NCBI RefSeq assembly: GCF_000152705.1
Contig: NZ_CH672413.1
Span: forward strand, 3,689,046-3,753,045
Origin: Janibacter sp. HTCC2649
Lineage (GTDB): Bacteria; Actinomycetota; Actinomycetes; Actinomycetales; Dermatophilaceae
Direction of reading: 5' to 3'
Length of the DNA: 64,000 bases
Part shown: positions 17,556-27,174 of the stretch, one piece after another
How the letters are laid out: every line of letters starts with the position of its first letter
Numbering within the stretch: the stretch's first letter is position 1
The notes under the pieces: model-generated
What the model was told of the DNA's origin: nothing
Databases searched by the model: none
The model's input: only the letters and a program-made list of their open reading frames with translations
Position numbers and translations under genes: made by a program

Positions 17556-19148
17556 TCAGGCGGCGTCGCGGAGCCGGTATGCCGTGAAGGCCAGTCCCGT
17601 GAGCGCTGCGGCGATGGCGCAGAGCACGATCGTCGGAGTGGCCGACCACGCACCTCCCGGCAGCTGAGGCACATGGGCGAAGGGCGAGATCGTGACGATC
17701 CAGTCAGGCAGGCCGATCGTCGTGCCGAGCTCGCCGAGACCAAAGGCCGCGGCGAGCGCACCCCAACCGATGGCCGAGGCCCGGCTCGGCACTGCGGCAG
17801 CAGCAAGGAGTGCGACCGACACCATGACCGCGATCGCCGGGAGCCGAGCGGCGGCGGCGCCGAGCAGCGCGCCCATGCCGGGCACGTCACCCTGACCGCC
17901 GGAGACCAGTGCCACGACGAGGCCGAGTGCCAACAGGAGGGCTGCCGGGAGGGCGAAGGCATGCAGGGCGTGCGCGCCGAGCCACGAGGTGCGTGAGGTG
18001 GCGGTCGCGAGGATGGGTTCGGCCCGACCCGCGCGTTCCTCGGCAGCAGGGCGCAGGGCCAGCGAGATGCCAGCCGCCGTGGCAGCGATGCCGACGAAGG
18101 CGAGCTCGGTCGCGAGGAAGATGTCGGTGATCGTGCCGGCACTGCCGCCGAGCTTCTTGAGCATGTCGACGACGGACTGGTCCGACGCCATGTCCGCGAC
18201 CGAGGTGACCAACCCACCCAGGACCGCGCCGAGGATGACGAAGGCGGCCAGCCAGCCGATGGCCGCCGGACGGTCGAGGCGCCACACGAGACCCAGGGGA
18301 GTGCCGAGGCTCGCCCCGGCCCGGGCCGGACCGGGGCGCGACGGGAAGACCCCGGAGCCGATGTCACGGCGGTCGAGCAACGAGAAGGCCAGACTCACGA
18401 GCGCCCCGGCCAGCAGGACGGCGAGGCCTAGGATCCAGAACCGGTTTGCCCCGTAGGCGCCGACCTTGGAGGCCCACCCCAGGGGACTGGCCCACGAGAT
18501 CACCTCGACCGAACCTCCTGCGGTGTCACCGATGGCGCGGATGACGAACATGGCCGCCAAGGCGCTGAGTGCGATGCCGGCACAGGCGCGGGCACTCGTC
18601 GTCAGCTGGGCGGCGACCGCGGTGATGCCGACCATCGCGAAGCCGGCGATGACCCAGGCGACGCCCATGGCGATCGACCCCGTGGCGTCGAGGCCCACGG
18701 CAATGAGCCCGACCGTCGACAGGAGTCCGGCCCCGACGACGGCGAGGGAGGCGAGGGTCATGGCGGCGGTCAGCGGCGCCCGGCGCCCGACGACGCCCGC
18801 GCCCACGAGCTCAAGGCGACCGACCTCCTCCTCGACGCGCGTGTGGCGGCGCACCACGGCATACGCCAACAGTCCGACGAAAACGGCACCCATGAGCACC
18901 GTCTTGAACACGGACAGGGAGTCGCGGTTCTCGGCACCGATGGGCCCGTACATCGCGATGATCGACGGGTTGGCGAGGACGGCTCCGAGTCCGGAGCGAG
19001 CAGCCTCGTCGGTGGGGTAGAGGTCGATGGTGGCCTGCGCGGACCCGACCGAGAGGGCCGTCAGGGCGAGCAGGCTCGTGGGGATGAGGATCCGGTCGCG
19101 TCGCCAGGCGAGGCGGAGGAGCGTGCCGGTGCCGGTGAGGCTGCTCAT
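17556..19148 (-). CDS. ABC exporter permease (tetronasin/multidrug type)
   Basis: 530 aa with about twelve hydrophobic helices, in the size and layout of the fused permeases that pair with single DrrA/TnrB-like ATPases in actinobacteria. Its ATG overlaps the stop of the ATPase gene (ATGA), so the two are co-translated. Probable role is export of a lipid or drug-like molecule. Substrate cannot be read from sequence. Convergent with manC. Confidence 0.85.
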   Translation of the reverse strand: MSSLTGTGTLLRLAWRRDRILIPTSLLALTALSVGSAQATIDLYPTDEAARSGLGAVLANPSIIAMYGPIGAENRDSLSVFKTVLMGAVFVGLLAYAVVRRHTRVEEEVGRLELVGAGVVGRRAPLTAAMTLASLAVVGAGLLSTVGLIAVGLDATGSIAMGVAWVIAGFAMVGITAVAAQLTTSARACAGIALSALAAMFVIRAIGDTAGGSVEVISWASPLGWASKVGAYGANRFWILGLAVLLAGALVSLAFSLLDRRDIGSGVFPSRPGPARAGASLGTPLGLVWRLDRPAAIGWLAAFVILGAVLGGLVTSVADMASDQSVVDMLKKLGGSAGTITDIFLATELAFVGIAATAAGISLALRPAAEERAGRAEPILATATSRTSWLGAHALHAFALPAALLLALGLVVALVSGGQGDVPGMGALLGAAAARLPAIAVMVSVALLAAAAVPSRASAIGWGALAAAFGLGELGTTIGLPDWIVTISPFAHVPQLPGGAWSATPTIVLCAIAAALTGLAFTAYRLRDAA

Positions 19149-20071
19149 GCCACGGTCACGTCCTCGGGCGACGAGCTGTAGTGCGCCAGGAAGAGGTCCT
19201 CCAGGCTCGCGGGCTCGCAGGTGAGGGTCGTGAGACCGAGCTGGTCGAGCCGGCTCACGGCATCGCCGACGTGAGCCGCGTCGACGGAGAAGCGGATGTC
19301 GGTGCCGGACTCGTCGACGAGGACGTCCTCAACACCTGTCCACTGCGAAATCTGCTGTCCCACAGGCATTTTCACGATCGCGTGGACGGTCGAACGTGAC
19401 AGGTGGCGCAGGTCGGCGAGGGTGCCGGACTCGACGATGCGGCCGGCGCGCACGATGCTGACGCGCTCGCACGCGTGCTCGATCTCGCTCAGGATGTGGC
19501 TCGACAGCAGCACCGAGTGGCCGCGGGCCCGGGCAGCGCGCAGCTCATCCTGGAAGACGCGCTCCATGAGCGGGTCGAGGCCGGACGTCGGCTCGTCGAG
19601 GATGAGGAGGGGAGCGTCCGAGGCGAGGGCGGCGATGAGGGCGACCTTCTGGCGGTTGCCCTTGGAGTAGGAGCGCGCCTTCTTGGTCGGGTCGAGCTCG
19701 AACCGCTCGATGAGGTCGGCCCGTCGGCTCTCGTTGATGCCCCCGCGCAGTGTGGACAGGACGTCGATGGTCTCGCCGCCGGTGAGGTTGGGCCACAGCG
19801 CGACGTCGCCGGGGACGTAGGCGACCCGTCGGTGCAGCTCGGTCGCGTCGGTCCACGGGTCTCCGCCAAGGAGTGAGGCGTGGCCCGAGTCCGCCTTGGT
19901 GAGGCCGAGGAGGATGCGGATGGCGGTGGACTTGCCGGCGCCGTTGGGGCCGAGGAACCCATGGACCTCACCCTCGGGGACGGTGAGGTCGAGGCTGTCG
20001 AGCGCCACGGTGGCGCCGAAGGTCTTGCGGAGGTCGCGTGTCTCGATGACGGTGTTCACGACTTCGAACAT
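19145..20071 (-). CDS. ABC exporter ATPase subunit
   Basis: 308 aa. Walker [17 protein letters not shown], signature [15 protein letters not shown] (in place of LSGGQ), Walker [16 protein letters not shown] and the switch His in [12 protein letters not shown]. The DrrA-type C-terminal extension follows. First gene of the exporter operon. The divergent MarR/GbsR-like gene starts 41 bp away, suggesting direct control. Confidence 0.92.
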   Translation of the reverse strand: MFEVVNTVIETRDLRKTFGATVALDSLDLTVPEGEVHGFLGPNGAGKSTAIRILLGLTKADSGHASLLGGDPWTDATELHRRVAYVPGDVALWPNLTGGETIDVLSTLRGGINESRRADLIERFELDPTKKARSYSKGNRQKVALIAALASDAPLLILDEPTSGLDPLMERVFQDELRAARARGHSVLLSSHILSEIEHACERVSIVRAGRIVESGTLADLRHLSRSTVHAIVKMPVGQQISQWTGVEDVLVDESGTDIRFSVDAAHVGDAVSRLDQLGLTTLTCEPASLEDLFLAHYSSSPEDVTVA

Positions 20072-20079
20072 ACACCGTT

Positions 20080-20104
20080 TTCACAAAAACGTGAATGCTA
20101 TAAA
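20080..20104. promoter_or_regulatory. Candidate operator and promoter between exporter and regulator genes
   Basis: The 41-bp divergent gap contains TTCAC at 20080-20084 and GTGAA at 20091-20095, an inverted repeat with a 6-bp A-rich spacer. TATAAA at 20099-20104 reads as a -10 for the rightward gene; its expected start point is 1-3 nt before ATG 20113, so that transcript would be leaderless. The overlap suggests repression by the regulator itself. Confidence 0.45.
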
Positions 20105-20112
20105 CTTTGCGT

Positions 20113-20670
20113 ATGCCGTCTCGCTCGTCGTCCGTGTCCGCCTCTCGTGAGCCCGTTCGCGCCGCCGTCCGCACCGCCGCCCGCAGGGCTGGCGACGGGC
20201 CGGCCGCGGTGAGTCATGACGAGTCGCACGCGGTCGTCGAGCGACTCGGTGCGGCCCTGTCCCTCGCGGGCTTCCCGCCGATGCCGTCGCGGGTCTTCGC
20301 CGCTCTCCTCGTCGACGACGACGGGCGGATGACCGCGGCCGAGCTCAGCGAAGAGCTGTCCGTGAGTGCGGCAGCCGTCTCGGGAGCGGTGCGCTACCTC
20401 GGACACGTCGGGTTGCTCCGGCGCGAACGCGAACGTGGCGGACGCAAGGACGTGTTCGTCGTCCTCGACGACGCGTGGCACGGCGCCCTCACGAGCACCG
20501 ACCAGATCTACGCCCCGATCATCGCGGCGCTCTCCGACGGTGTGCAGCACCTCGGCGCGGAGACCGCTGCCGGAGCTCGGCTGCAGCTGTCCCAGGAGTT
20601 CCTCGAGTTCGTCACCGTGGAGATGAGCGGGATCATCCACCGATGGGACGCCTACAAGCGCGCCCGGTGA
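20113..20670 (+). CDS. MarR/GbsR-like winged-helix regulator
   Basis: 185 aa. Winged-helix core about residues 45-110: MPSRVFAALLVDDDGRMTAAELSEELSVSAAAVSGAVRYLGHVGLLRRERERGGRKDVFVV region gives helix-turn-helix and wing. The C-terminal helices look like the GbsR branch. Divergent from the ABC exporter, so most likely its local repressor. ATG 20113 is itself part of an octamer GTATGCCG (20111-20118). Confidence 0.85.
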   Translation: MPSRSSSVSASREPVRAAVRTAARRAGDGPAAVSHDESHAVVERLGAALSLAGFPPMPSRVFAALLVDDDGRMTAAELSEELSVSAAAVSGAVRYLGHVGLLRRERERGGRKDVFVVLDDAWHGALTSTDQIYAPIIAALSDGVQHLGAETAAGARLQLSQEFLEFVTVEMSGIIHRWDAYKRAR

Positions 20671-20692
20671 CCGCCGCCCCCTTCCTTCCCTG

Positions 20693-20740
20693 TTGCGTCT
20701 GCGGATGTGGCGGTTCTGGCGACCGAATCCGCAGACGCAA
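20693..20740. repeat. Intergenic palindromic repeat, copy 1
   Basis: A perfect 14-bp outer stem (TTGCGTCTGCGGAT and its complement) encloses a 20-nt centre with a second short stem and the loop TTCTGGCG. Two further copies lie at 24814-24860 and 25244-25290. It sits 22 bp after the regulator gene and before the amidohydrolase gene. Function unknown: terminator or REP-like element. Confidence 0.85.
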
Positions 20741-20778
20741 GGGGAGCAGGTGGCACCCCCAGTACGATGGGCGGTCCC

Positions 20779-21981
20779 ATGACTGACACCCTCACAGCCC
20801 TCGGCGCCAGCGTCGTGTCGGCGCTTCCTGAACTCATCGAGATCCGCCGCGACCTCCACGCCCACCCCGAGCTGTCGCGACTCGAGACCCGGACGACCGA
20901 CGTCATCGCCCATCGCCTCGAGCAGGCGGGCGTTCGCGTGCGGCGGTTCCCCGGCACCGGACTGGTGGCCGACCTCGGAGCCGAGCAGGCGGCATACCGG
21001 GTCGCTCTGCGTGCGGACATGGACGCGCTCCCCGTGCAGGAGCAGACCGACCTTGCGTTCGCGTCGACGAATGACGGTGTTGCGCACTCGTGCGGCCACG
21101 ATGTCCACGTCACCGCACTCCTCGGAGCGATGCTGGCTCTCAAGGAGCACGAGCAGGTGCTGCTCGAGCGCGGGACCGGTGTGCGGGCGATCTTCCAGGC
21201 GGCCGAGGAGGTCATCCCCGGCGGTGCTCACGAGGCGATCGCGGAGGGTGCGATGGAGGGGGTCGACGCGATCTTCGCCGTCCACTGCGACCCGTCGCTC
21301 GACGTGGGCCAGGTCGGTCTGCGCGAGGGGCCGATCACCGCTGCCTGCGACCACATCCGCGTCCACCTCACCGGACGGGGTGGCCACACCTCGCGTCCGC
21401 AGCTGACCGAGGACCTGACCTACGCGCTGGCCAAGGTCGTCACCGACGTGCCCGCCGCGCTGTCCCGCCGCCTCGACCCACGCGCCGGAGCCGCACTCGT
21501 GTGGGGCGTCGTGCGGTCCGGGACGGCGAGCAACGTCATCCCGAGCACGGGGGAGTGCAGTGGCACCTTGCGCATGCTCGACGCCAATGCCTGGCTCACC
21601 GTCGGACCTCTCCTCGACGAGATCGTCCAGGGCGTCGTTGCCCCCTATGGCGTGACGGCCCGGCTCGAGCGGATCAAGGGCGTGCCACCGGTCGTCAACC
21701 AGGCGGACGCCATCGACGCGCTGCGGTTCGCGTGCCTCGGCTCGGGGTTGCAGGTGGCGCCGACCGTCCAGTCGCTGGGTGGCGAGGACTACAGCTGGTA
21801 CCTCTCCCACGCGCCCGGCGCGATGGCCCGCCTCGGCACCCGCACGCCGGGTGGCCGCACCTATGACCTGCACCAGGGCGACGTCGTCATCGATGAGGAC
21901 GCCATCAGTTGCGGAGCACGGCTGCTCGCCTCAGTCGTCGTGGCCCACACCGTCAAGAACGAAGGAAGCACGCATGAGTGA
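20779..21981 (+). CDS. M20 amidohydrolase (hippurate/N-acyl-amino-acid hydrolase type)
   Basis: 400 aa from ATG 20779; an in-frame ATG at 20707 lies inside the palindromic repeat and is unlikely. IRRDLHAHPELS, ADMDALPVQE, SCGHDVHVTALLGA (metal ligands), the catalytic Glu pair in FQAAEEVIPGGA, and RGGHTSRPQLTED are M20D motifs. It hydrolyses an N-acyl or amide bond. M. tuberculosis also has amidohydrolase genes (amiA1/amiB1) near deoD and cdd/deoA/add, as I recall. The stop overlaps cdd by 8 nt. Confidence 0.9.
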   Translation: MTDTLTALGASVVSALPELIEIRRDLHAHPELSRLETRTTDVIAHRLEQAGVRVRRFPGTGLVADLGAEQAAYRVALRADMDALPVQEQTDLAFASTNDGVAHSCGHDVHVTALLGAMLALKEHEQVLLERGTGVRAIFQAAEEVIPGGAHEAIAEGAMEGVDAIFAVHCDPSLDVGQVGLREGPITAACDHIRVHLTGRGGHTSRPQLTEDLTYALAKVVTDVPAALSRRLDPRAGAALVWGVVRSGTASNVIPSTGECSGTLRMLDANAWLTVGPLLDEIVQGVVAPYGVTARLERIKGVPPVVNQADAIDALRFACLGSGLQVAPTVQSLGGEDYSWYLSHAPGAMARLGTRTPGGRTYDLHQGDVVIDEDAISCGARLLASVVVAHTVKNEGSTHE

Positions 21982-22372
21982 CATCGACTGGGATGTGTTG
22001 CGCGACAGGGCAATCGAGATGACCACTCATTCCTACGCGCCCTACTCGAACTATCGGGTGGGCGTCGCCGGGCTCACCGACGACGGTCGCATCGTCGCCG
22101 GGTGCAACGTCGAGAACGCCGCCTATGGCGTGACGCTCTGCGCCGAGTGCGGCATGGTCTCCGAGCTGCACGCCACGGGAGGCGGACTGCTCGTCGCGGT
22201 CTTCTGCGTCGATGGTCGTGGAGAGGCCCTCATGCCCTGTGGCCGCTGTCGTCAGCTGCTGTGGGAGAACGGCGGCGCGGCCTGCCAGCTCATGACGCCC
22301 GAGGGCGTCCAGACGATGGCTCAGGTGCTGCCCCAGGCGTTCGGTCCGGACAACCTCGCGCAGCGTCCCTGA
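21974..22372 (+). CDS. cdd: Cytidine deaminase
   Basis: 132 aa, the tetrameric short form. GCNVENAAYGVTLCAE contains the first zinc Cys and the catalytic Glu, and MPCGRCRQLL the other two Cys ligands. Converts cytidine/deoxycytidine to uridine/deoxyuridine. It overlaps the amidohydrolase gene by 8 nt and is followed by deoA 40 bp downstream. Confidence 0.95.
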   Translation: MSDIDWDVLRDRAIEMTTHSYAPYSNYRVGVAGLTDDGRIVAGCNVENAAYGVTLCAECGMVSELHATGGGLLVAVFCVDGRGEALMPCGRCRQLLWENGGAACQLMTPEGVQTMAQVLPQAFGPDNLAQRP

Positions 22373-22412
22373 GCCATCCTCGCGTGGTCTCGCCGGGTGA
22401 CATGATGACGCC

Positions 22413-23702
22413 ATGAGCGAGAATTTCGACGCGGTCGACGTCATCACCGCCAAGCGGGACAAGCACGAACTGAGCGACGACCAGATCCGCTGGGTCATCG
22501 ATGCCTACACCCGCGGAGCCGTGGCCGACGAGCAGATGAGCTCGCTGGCGATGGCGGTCCTCCTCAACGGGATGAACCGTCGAGAGATCGCGACCTGGAC
22601 CGCGGCGATGATCGCGAGTGGAGAGCGCATGGACTTCTCGTCCCTGTCGCGTCCCACCGCTGACAAGCACTCGACCGGTGGTGTGGGTGACAAGATCACC
22701 CTGCCGCTGGCACCTCTGGTCGCCGTCTTCGACGTCGCCGTTCCGCAGCTTTCCGGCCGCGGCCTGGGACACACCGGTGGGACCCTCGACAAGCTCGAGT
22801 CGATCCCCGGGTGGAAGGCCGACCTGAGCAACGAGGCGATGATGCGCCAGCTCGACGACGTCGGGGCCGTCATCTGCGCCGCCGGCACCGGCCTCGCGCC
22901 CGCCGACAAGAAGCTCTACGCCCTGCGCGACGTCACCGGCACCGTCGAGGCCATCCCGCTCATCGCCAGCTCGATCATGAGCAAGAAGATCGCCGAGGGC
23001 ACCGGAGCGCTCGTCCTCGACGTCAAGGTCGGCTCCGGCGCGTTCATGAAGAACCGCGAGGACGCCACCGAGCTCGCCCGCACGATGGTCGAGCTCGGCA
23101 CCGACGCTGGCGTCAGGACGGTCGCGCTGCTCACCAACATGCAGACGCCCCTGGGCCTCACGGCCGGCAACGCGCTCGAGGTCCGCGAGTCGATCGAGGT
23201 GCTCGCCGGTGGCGGGCCCGAGGACGTCGTCGAACTCACCGTCCGGTTGGCGCAGGAGATGCTCCAGGCCGCCGGTCGCGACGGTGACGACGTGGGTGCC
23301 GCGCTCAAGGACGGTCGCGCCATGGATGCCTGGCGCCGGATGATCGCCGCCCAGGGTGGCGACCCCGATGCCGAACTCCCCGTCGCCAAGCACACCGAAG
23401 AGATCCTCGCTCCCGCTGATGGAGTGCTCACCCAGCTCGACGCGTATGCCGTGGGCGTCGCCGCCTGGCGCCTGGGCGCAGGTCGCGCGCGCAAGGAGGA
23501 TCCGGTGCAGGCCGGTGCCGGCATCGAGCTGCACTTCAAGCCCGGCGCCACGGTGCGCGGCGGCGAGAAGCTCATGACCCTCCACACCGACACCCCCGAG
23601 AAGTTCGAGCGGGCCAAGGAGGCACTCGAGGGCGGCTTCACCATCGCCCCCGAGGGCTCGCGCCCCGACCTGCTTCCCCTCGTCATCGACAGGATCTCCT
23701 GA
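22413..23702 (+). CDS. deoA: Thymidine (pyrimidine-nucleoside) phosphorylase
   Basis: 429 aa. [21 protein letters not shown] is the phosphate/nucleoside site, with [17 protein letters not shown] and [18 protein letters not shown] following as in DeoA/Pdp. It splits thymidine or deoxyuridine into base and deoxyribose-1-P. Its stop overlaps the add start (TGATG). Confidence 0.95.
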   Translation: MSENFDAVDVITAKRDKHELSDDQIRWVIDAYTRGAVADEQMSSLAMAVLLNGMNRREIATWTAAMIASGERMDFSSLSRPTADKHSTGGVGDKITLPLAPLVAVFDVAVPQLSGRGLGHTGGTLDKLESIPGWKADLSNEAMMRQLDDVGAVICAAGTGLAPADKKLYALRDVTGTVEAIPLIASSIMSKKIAEGTGALVLDVKVGSGAFMKNREDATELARTMVELGTDAGVRTVALLTNMQTPLGLTAGNALEVRESIEVLAGGGPEDVVELTVRLAQEMLQAAGRDGDDVGAALKDGRAMDAWRRMIAAQGGDPDAELPVAKHTEEILAPADGVLTQLDAYAVGVAAWRLGAGRARKEDPVQAGAGIELHFKPGATVRGGEKLMTLHTDTPEKFERAKEALEGGFTIAPEGSRPDLLPLVIDRIS

Positions 23703-24790
23703 TGGGTGCTGTGCCCGCTGCCATCGTCAAGCGCGCGCCCAAGGCGCTGCTGCACGACCACCTCGACGGTGGTCTGCGACCGCAGACGATCATCGAGCTG
23801 GCGGCCGAGTCGGGCTACGACGGTTTGCCCGCCACCGATGCCGAGGAGCTCGGGCGCTGGTTCCGCGACAGCGCCGACTCCGGTTCGCTCGTGCGCTACC
23901 TCGAGACGTTCAGCCACACCGTCGCCGTGATGCAGACACCCGACGAGCTGCGACGGGTGGCGCGCGAGTGCGCCGTCGACCTCGCCGCCGACGGCGTCGT
24001 CTATGCCGAGTCGCGCTTCGCCCCCGAGCTCCACGTCGAGAAGGGGCTCGCCCTCACCGAGGTCGTCGAGGCAGTCCTCGAGGGTCTGCGCGAGGGTGAG
24101 GCCGAGGCCGCTGCTGCGGGCACCCCGATCCGGATGGTCTCGCTGCTCACCGCGATGCGGCACGCCGCCAAGAGCGACGAGATCGCCGAGCTCGCCGTGC
24201 GCTACCGCGACCGGGGAGTCGGAGGCTTCGACATCGCCGGGGCCGAGGCCGGCTTCCCGCCGAGCCGCCACCTGTCGGCCTTCGAGTACCTCCGTCGCGA
24301 GAACGCCCACTTCACGATCCACGCCGGTGAGGCGTTCGGCCTGCCGAGCATCTGGGAAGCGATCCAGTGGTGCGGCGCCGACCGCCTCGGGCACGGGGTG
24401 CGCATCATCGACGACATCACGAGCGAAGGTGACACGCACACGCTCGGTCTGCTCGCGGCATACGTGCGTGATCGTCGTATCCCTCTGGAGATGGCACCGA
24501 CGTCCAACCTGCAGACGGGCGCGGCGCAGTCCATTGCGACACACCCGATCACGATGCTCAAGGACCTGCGGTTCCGCGTCACCATCAACACCGACAACCG
24601 GCTCATGTCCGGTACGTCGATGACCCGCGAGATGCAGCTCCTCGTCGACGAGGCCGGCTGGACCCTCGACGACCTGCGCTGGGCCACGATCAACGCCATG
24701 AAGTCGGCCTTCATCCCGTTCGACGAGCGGCTCGCGATCATCGAGCGGGTCGTCAAGCCGGGGTATGCCGCGTTGTCCGCAGCAACCTGA
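23702..24790 (+). CDS. add: Adenosine deaminase
   Basis: 362 aa. [15 protein letters not shown] has the N-terminal metal His pair, [10 protein letters not shown] the catalytic Glu region, RLGHGVRI and [14 protein letters not shown] the metal Asp segment. Deaminates adenosine/deoxyadenosine. Last gene of the cdd-deoA-add operon; a palindromic repeat follows 24 bp after the stop. Confidence 0.95.
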   Translation: MGAVPAAIVKRAPKALLHDHLDGGLRPQTIIELAAESGYDGLPATDAEELGRWFRDSADSGSLVRYLETFSHTVAVMQTPDELRRVARECAVDLAADGVVYAESRFAPELHVEKGLALTEVVEAVLEGLREGEAEAAAAGTPIRMVSLLTAMRHAAKSDEIAELAVRYRDRGVGGFDIAGAEAGFPPSRHLSAFEYLRRENAHFTIHAGEAFGLPSIWEAIQWCGADRLGHGVRIIDDITSEGDTHTLGLLAAYVRDRRIPLEMAPTSNLQTGAAQSIATHPITMLKDLRFRVTINTDNRLMSGTSMTREMQLLVDEAGWTLDDLRWATINAMKSAFIPFDERLAIIERVVKPGYAALSAAT

Positions 24791-24813
24791 GCTCAGGTCC
24801 CTCCCTTCCCCCC

Positions 24814-24860
24814 TTGCGTCTGCGGATGCGGTCGTTCTGGCGACCGTTTCCGCAGACGTT
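24814..24860. repeat. Intergenic palindromic repeat, copy 2
   Basis: Outer stem CGTCTGCGGA and its complement, inner perfect 6-bp stem CGGTCG/CGACCG around TTCTGG. It shares the first 15 nt with copy 1. It lies just after add, so it could terminate that operon; an octamer GTATGCCG (24863-24870) begins 3 bp after it. Confidence 0.85.
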
Positions 24861-24898
24861 GGGTATGCCGTTGAGCACTCATCGATGAGCGGTGTGGA

Positions 24899-25224
24899 GT
24901 GGTTCCACTGTCGGTCCCTCGCGACGCAGGGGTGAGCCGCGGGGTGGCGACGAGTGGCGAGGCGAAGTGGCGTGAGGCACTGCTTGCTGCTGGTCCCGGT
25001 GCTCGACTGGGTGGGATGACCGCGCTGGAGTCAGATGGACTGACGGGCTACATCGAGCCCGTGATCCACATCTGGGTGCCCAAGGGGCATGAGAACCAGC
25101 CGCTCTCGGGAGTGCGACTCCACGAAACCCGGCGTTGGACTGCGAAGGATGCGACAGATGCGATCCTGATCCGCTCTTCGACGCGCTCGCAGGGCTCTTG
25201 CGCACGCGCGGTTGGCAGGGCTGA
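24899..25224 (+). pseudogene. DUF559/AbiEi-like protein remnant with internal deletion
   Basis: The first frame encodes KWREALLAAGPGARLGGMTA, then YIEPVIHIWVPKGHE and GVRLHETRRW, typical of the N-terminal/central part of actinobacterial AbiEi/DUF559 proteins. Past about 25140 similarity stops. A different frame then gives DPLFDALAGLLRTRGWQG and a stop at 25222-25224, which resembles the C-terminal end of the same family. The nuclease-like DUF559 domain that should lie between is missing, so this looks like one gene that lost its middle. The start region is also unclear (GTG 24899). Palindromic repeats lie on both sides. Confidence 0.6.
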
Positions 25225-25243
25225 CCCCTCTCCTCGAGCCCGC

Positions 25244-25290
25244 TTGCGTCTGCGGATGCGGTGGTTCTAGCAGCCACTTCCGCAGACGTA
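25244..25290. repeat. Intergenic palindromic repeat, copy 3
   Basis: Same outer arms as copy 2 with loop TTCTAG and a changed inner stem (GTGG/CCAC), so base changes on both sides of the inner stem tend to keep pairing. It lies 20 bp after the decayed gene and 19 bp before the convergent SpoIIM-like gene end. Confidence 0.85.
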
Positions 25291-25309
25291 GCGGGGAGGG
25301 GCTGGCCTT

Positions 25310-26305
25310 TCAGGCGGCGACGGGGGCGGTGGCGGGCTGGTCGCTCTCGGCGACGTCCCCGGTGACCCCGGCCCGTGCTGCCCGGCGACCCACGACGAAG
25401 ACATAGGCGAAGAACAACGACTCGGCGACGACGCCGATGAGGATCCGGGCCCACGTCGGAAGCCCCGACGGTGTCACGAACCCCTCGATCCCGCCGCTGA
25501 CGAAGAGCACCACGACGAGCCCCAGGGCGATCGCCATCGCGGTGCGCCCCTCGGCCGCGAGCGAGTCCAGTCGACTGCGCGGACCGGGCTCGATCCATGA
25601 CCAGAAGAGCCTCAGCCCGACCGCCGCAGCGACGAAGATCGCGGTGAGCTCGAGGAGTCCGTGCGGCAGGATCAGGCCGAAGAAGAGGGACCCGCGGTCG
25701 TGGCTGACCATGAGCGCACCGGCGATCCCGACGCCGATGACGTTCTGCGCCAGGATGGCGAGCACGGGTAGGCCGAGCACCCCGAGGGCGATGCACTGCG
25801 CCGCCACCCACGCGTTGTTGGTCCACACGAGGGGTGCGAACTCATGGTGTGGGTATTCGGAGTAGTAGTGCTCGAAGTCGGTGTTCACGTAGGCGTCGAT
25901 CTCGGCGCGCGTCATCTGCGCCGTGAAGACCTCCGGGTGCCGCACGGCCCAGGCGCCGACGACGAACGCCAGCACCACGCTGCCGATCATCGTCGCCAGC
26001 CACCAGCGCCGCGTCCGGTAGAGCGCGGCGGGGAACGTCTGGGTGAAGAAGCGTGCCGCGTCACTCCACGACGTGCTCCGGGACCCCGTTGCCGTATGCC
26101 GTGCCCGCGCGAGCAACGCTGACAGGTAGCTCACGAGCGACGGGTCCGGGCTGGAGGACCGCACGACGGAGAGGTGTGTCGACACCCGCTGGTAGAGGTC
26201 GAGCAGCTCGTCCGACTCGGCTCCCGAGAGCCGACGCCTCCCCACGAGCTCCTCGAGTCGGCGCCACTGACCCACATGGGTGGCGATGTAGGCGTCGAGA
26301 TCCAC
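25310..26305 (-). CDS. SpoIIM-like (DUF95) membrane protein
   Basis: 331 aa. MDLDAYIATHVGQWRRLEEL and the VSTHLSVVRSSSPDP segment precede a multi-helix membrane region (about six helices), the stage II sporulation protein M/DUF95 layout seen in non-sporulating actinobacteria next to RDD, MoxR and DUF58 genes. No sporulation role is implied. It diverges from the RDD gene with 43 bp between starts. Confidence 0.88.
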   Translation of the reverse strand: MDLDAYIATHVGQWRRLEELVGRRRLSGAESDELLDLYQRVSTHLSVVRSSSPDPSLVSYLSALLARARHTATGSRSTSWSDAARFFTQTFPAALYRTRRWWLATMIGSVVLAFVVGAWAVRHPEVFTAQMTRAEIDAYVNTDFEHYYSEYPHHEFAPLVWTNNAWVAAQCIALGVLGLPVLAILAQNVIGVGIAGALMVSHDRGSLFFGLILPHGLLELTAIFVAAAVGLRLFWSWIEPGPRSRLDSLAAEGRTAMAIALGLVVVLFVSGGIEGFVTPSGLPTWARILIGVVAESLFFAYVFVVGRRAARAGVTGDVAESDQPATAPVAA

Positions 26306-26348
26306 GTCGCCACTCTATGCGGCGGGGCGTCGGGATAACCTCGGCTCC

Positions 26349-27170
26349 ATGAGCGTGGACGGGGGCTACCGCAGCTACGCCGGTGACGACCTCGTCACGG
26401 GCGAGGGTGTCTTCGTCGAGGTCCCCGTCGCGAGCGTGCCCAGCCGCATGGCCTCGCGGGCCATCGACCTGCTCATCACTGCCATTCTCGCGATCGTGGG
26501 CTTCCTGACGTTCGGTGTTCTGACCGCGCGGTCGTCCGAGGCCGTTGCGACGGCAGTGAGCATCGTCCTCACCGTCGGTCTCACCGTGATCCTGCCGGTC
26601 ATCTTCGAGACGCTCACGCGTGGCCGCAGCCCCGGCAAGTACGCCCTCGGGCTGGTCACTGTTCGCGACGATGGCGGCCCGATCACCCTGCGCCACAGTG
26701 CCATTCGCCAGCTCGTGGGCTTCGTGGAGTTCTACCTGCTGGGCGGATCGCCGGCCATCATCGCTGCCTTCATCCACCCGCGTGCCAAGCGACTCGGCGA
26801 CATGGCGGCCGGCACCTACGTCATGTCCCTGCGGCACAAGTTCCAGGTGACCGCACCACCCGAGGTGCCGCCGGCACTCGAGCACTGGGTGCGCGCGGCC
26901 GACATCGGTCCCATGCCCGCGTCCCTCAGCATCGGCACGCGCCAGTTCCTCACGCGCACGGGCGGACTCACGCAGCAGTCGCGCCAGCACCTCGGCCAGG
27001 ACCTCTGCGCGCAGGTGCTGCAGCATGTGTCCCCACCGCCGCCACCAGGCGTTCACGCTGAGTGGATCCTGCGGGCCGTGCTGGCCGAGCGTCGTCGCCG
27101 CGACCTCGACCGGTTGCAGTCGGAGGCGATCCGCACGCACCGACTCATGCCTCCCGACCCGCTCGGCTGA
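26349..27170 (+). CDS. RDD-family membrane protein
   Basis: 273 aa. VASVPSRMASRAIDLLITAIL carries the RDD core (R-A-I-D), and TRGRSPGKYALGLVTVRDDGG is the second family motif. Three or so membrane helices lie in the first 150 residues; a soluble C-terminal half has no recognised domain. Convergent with the DUF58 gene (4-bp gap) and part of the MoxR neighbourhood by position. Confidence 0.88.
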   Translation: MSVDGGYRSYAGDDLVTGEGVFVEVPVASVPSRMASRAIDLLITAILAIVGFLTFGVLTARSSEAVATAVSIVLTVGLTVILPVIFETLTRGRSPGKYALGLVTVRDDGGPITLRHSAIRQLVGFVEFYLLGGSPAIIAAFIHPRAKRLGDMAAGTYVMSLRHKFQVTAPPEVPPALEHWVRAADIGPMPASLSIGTRQFLTRTGGLTQQSRQHLGQDLCAQVLQHVSPPPPPGVHAEWILRAVLAERRRRDLDRLQSEAIRTHRLMPPDPLG

Positions 27171-27174
27171 GACC

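Noticed and set aside
20098-21873. A 591-codon - strand open frame
   Set aside because: Antisense to the M20 amidohydrolase and the regulator; no recognisable domain.
22916-24544. A 542-codon - strand open frame
   Set aside because: Antisense to deoA and add, both certain.
20693-25290. CRISPR array made of the three repeats
   Set aside because: Only three copies, with spacing of about 4 kb and 380 bp, palindromic throughout, and genes between them.
25310-26305. SpoIIM-like gene as evidence of sporulation
   Set aside because: DUF95 proteins are widespread in non-sporulating actinobacteria beside RDD/MoxR genes; no other sporulation gene is present.
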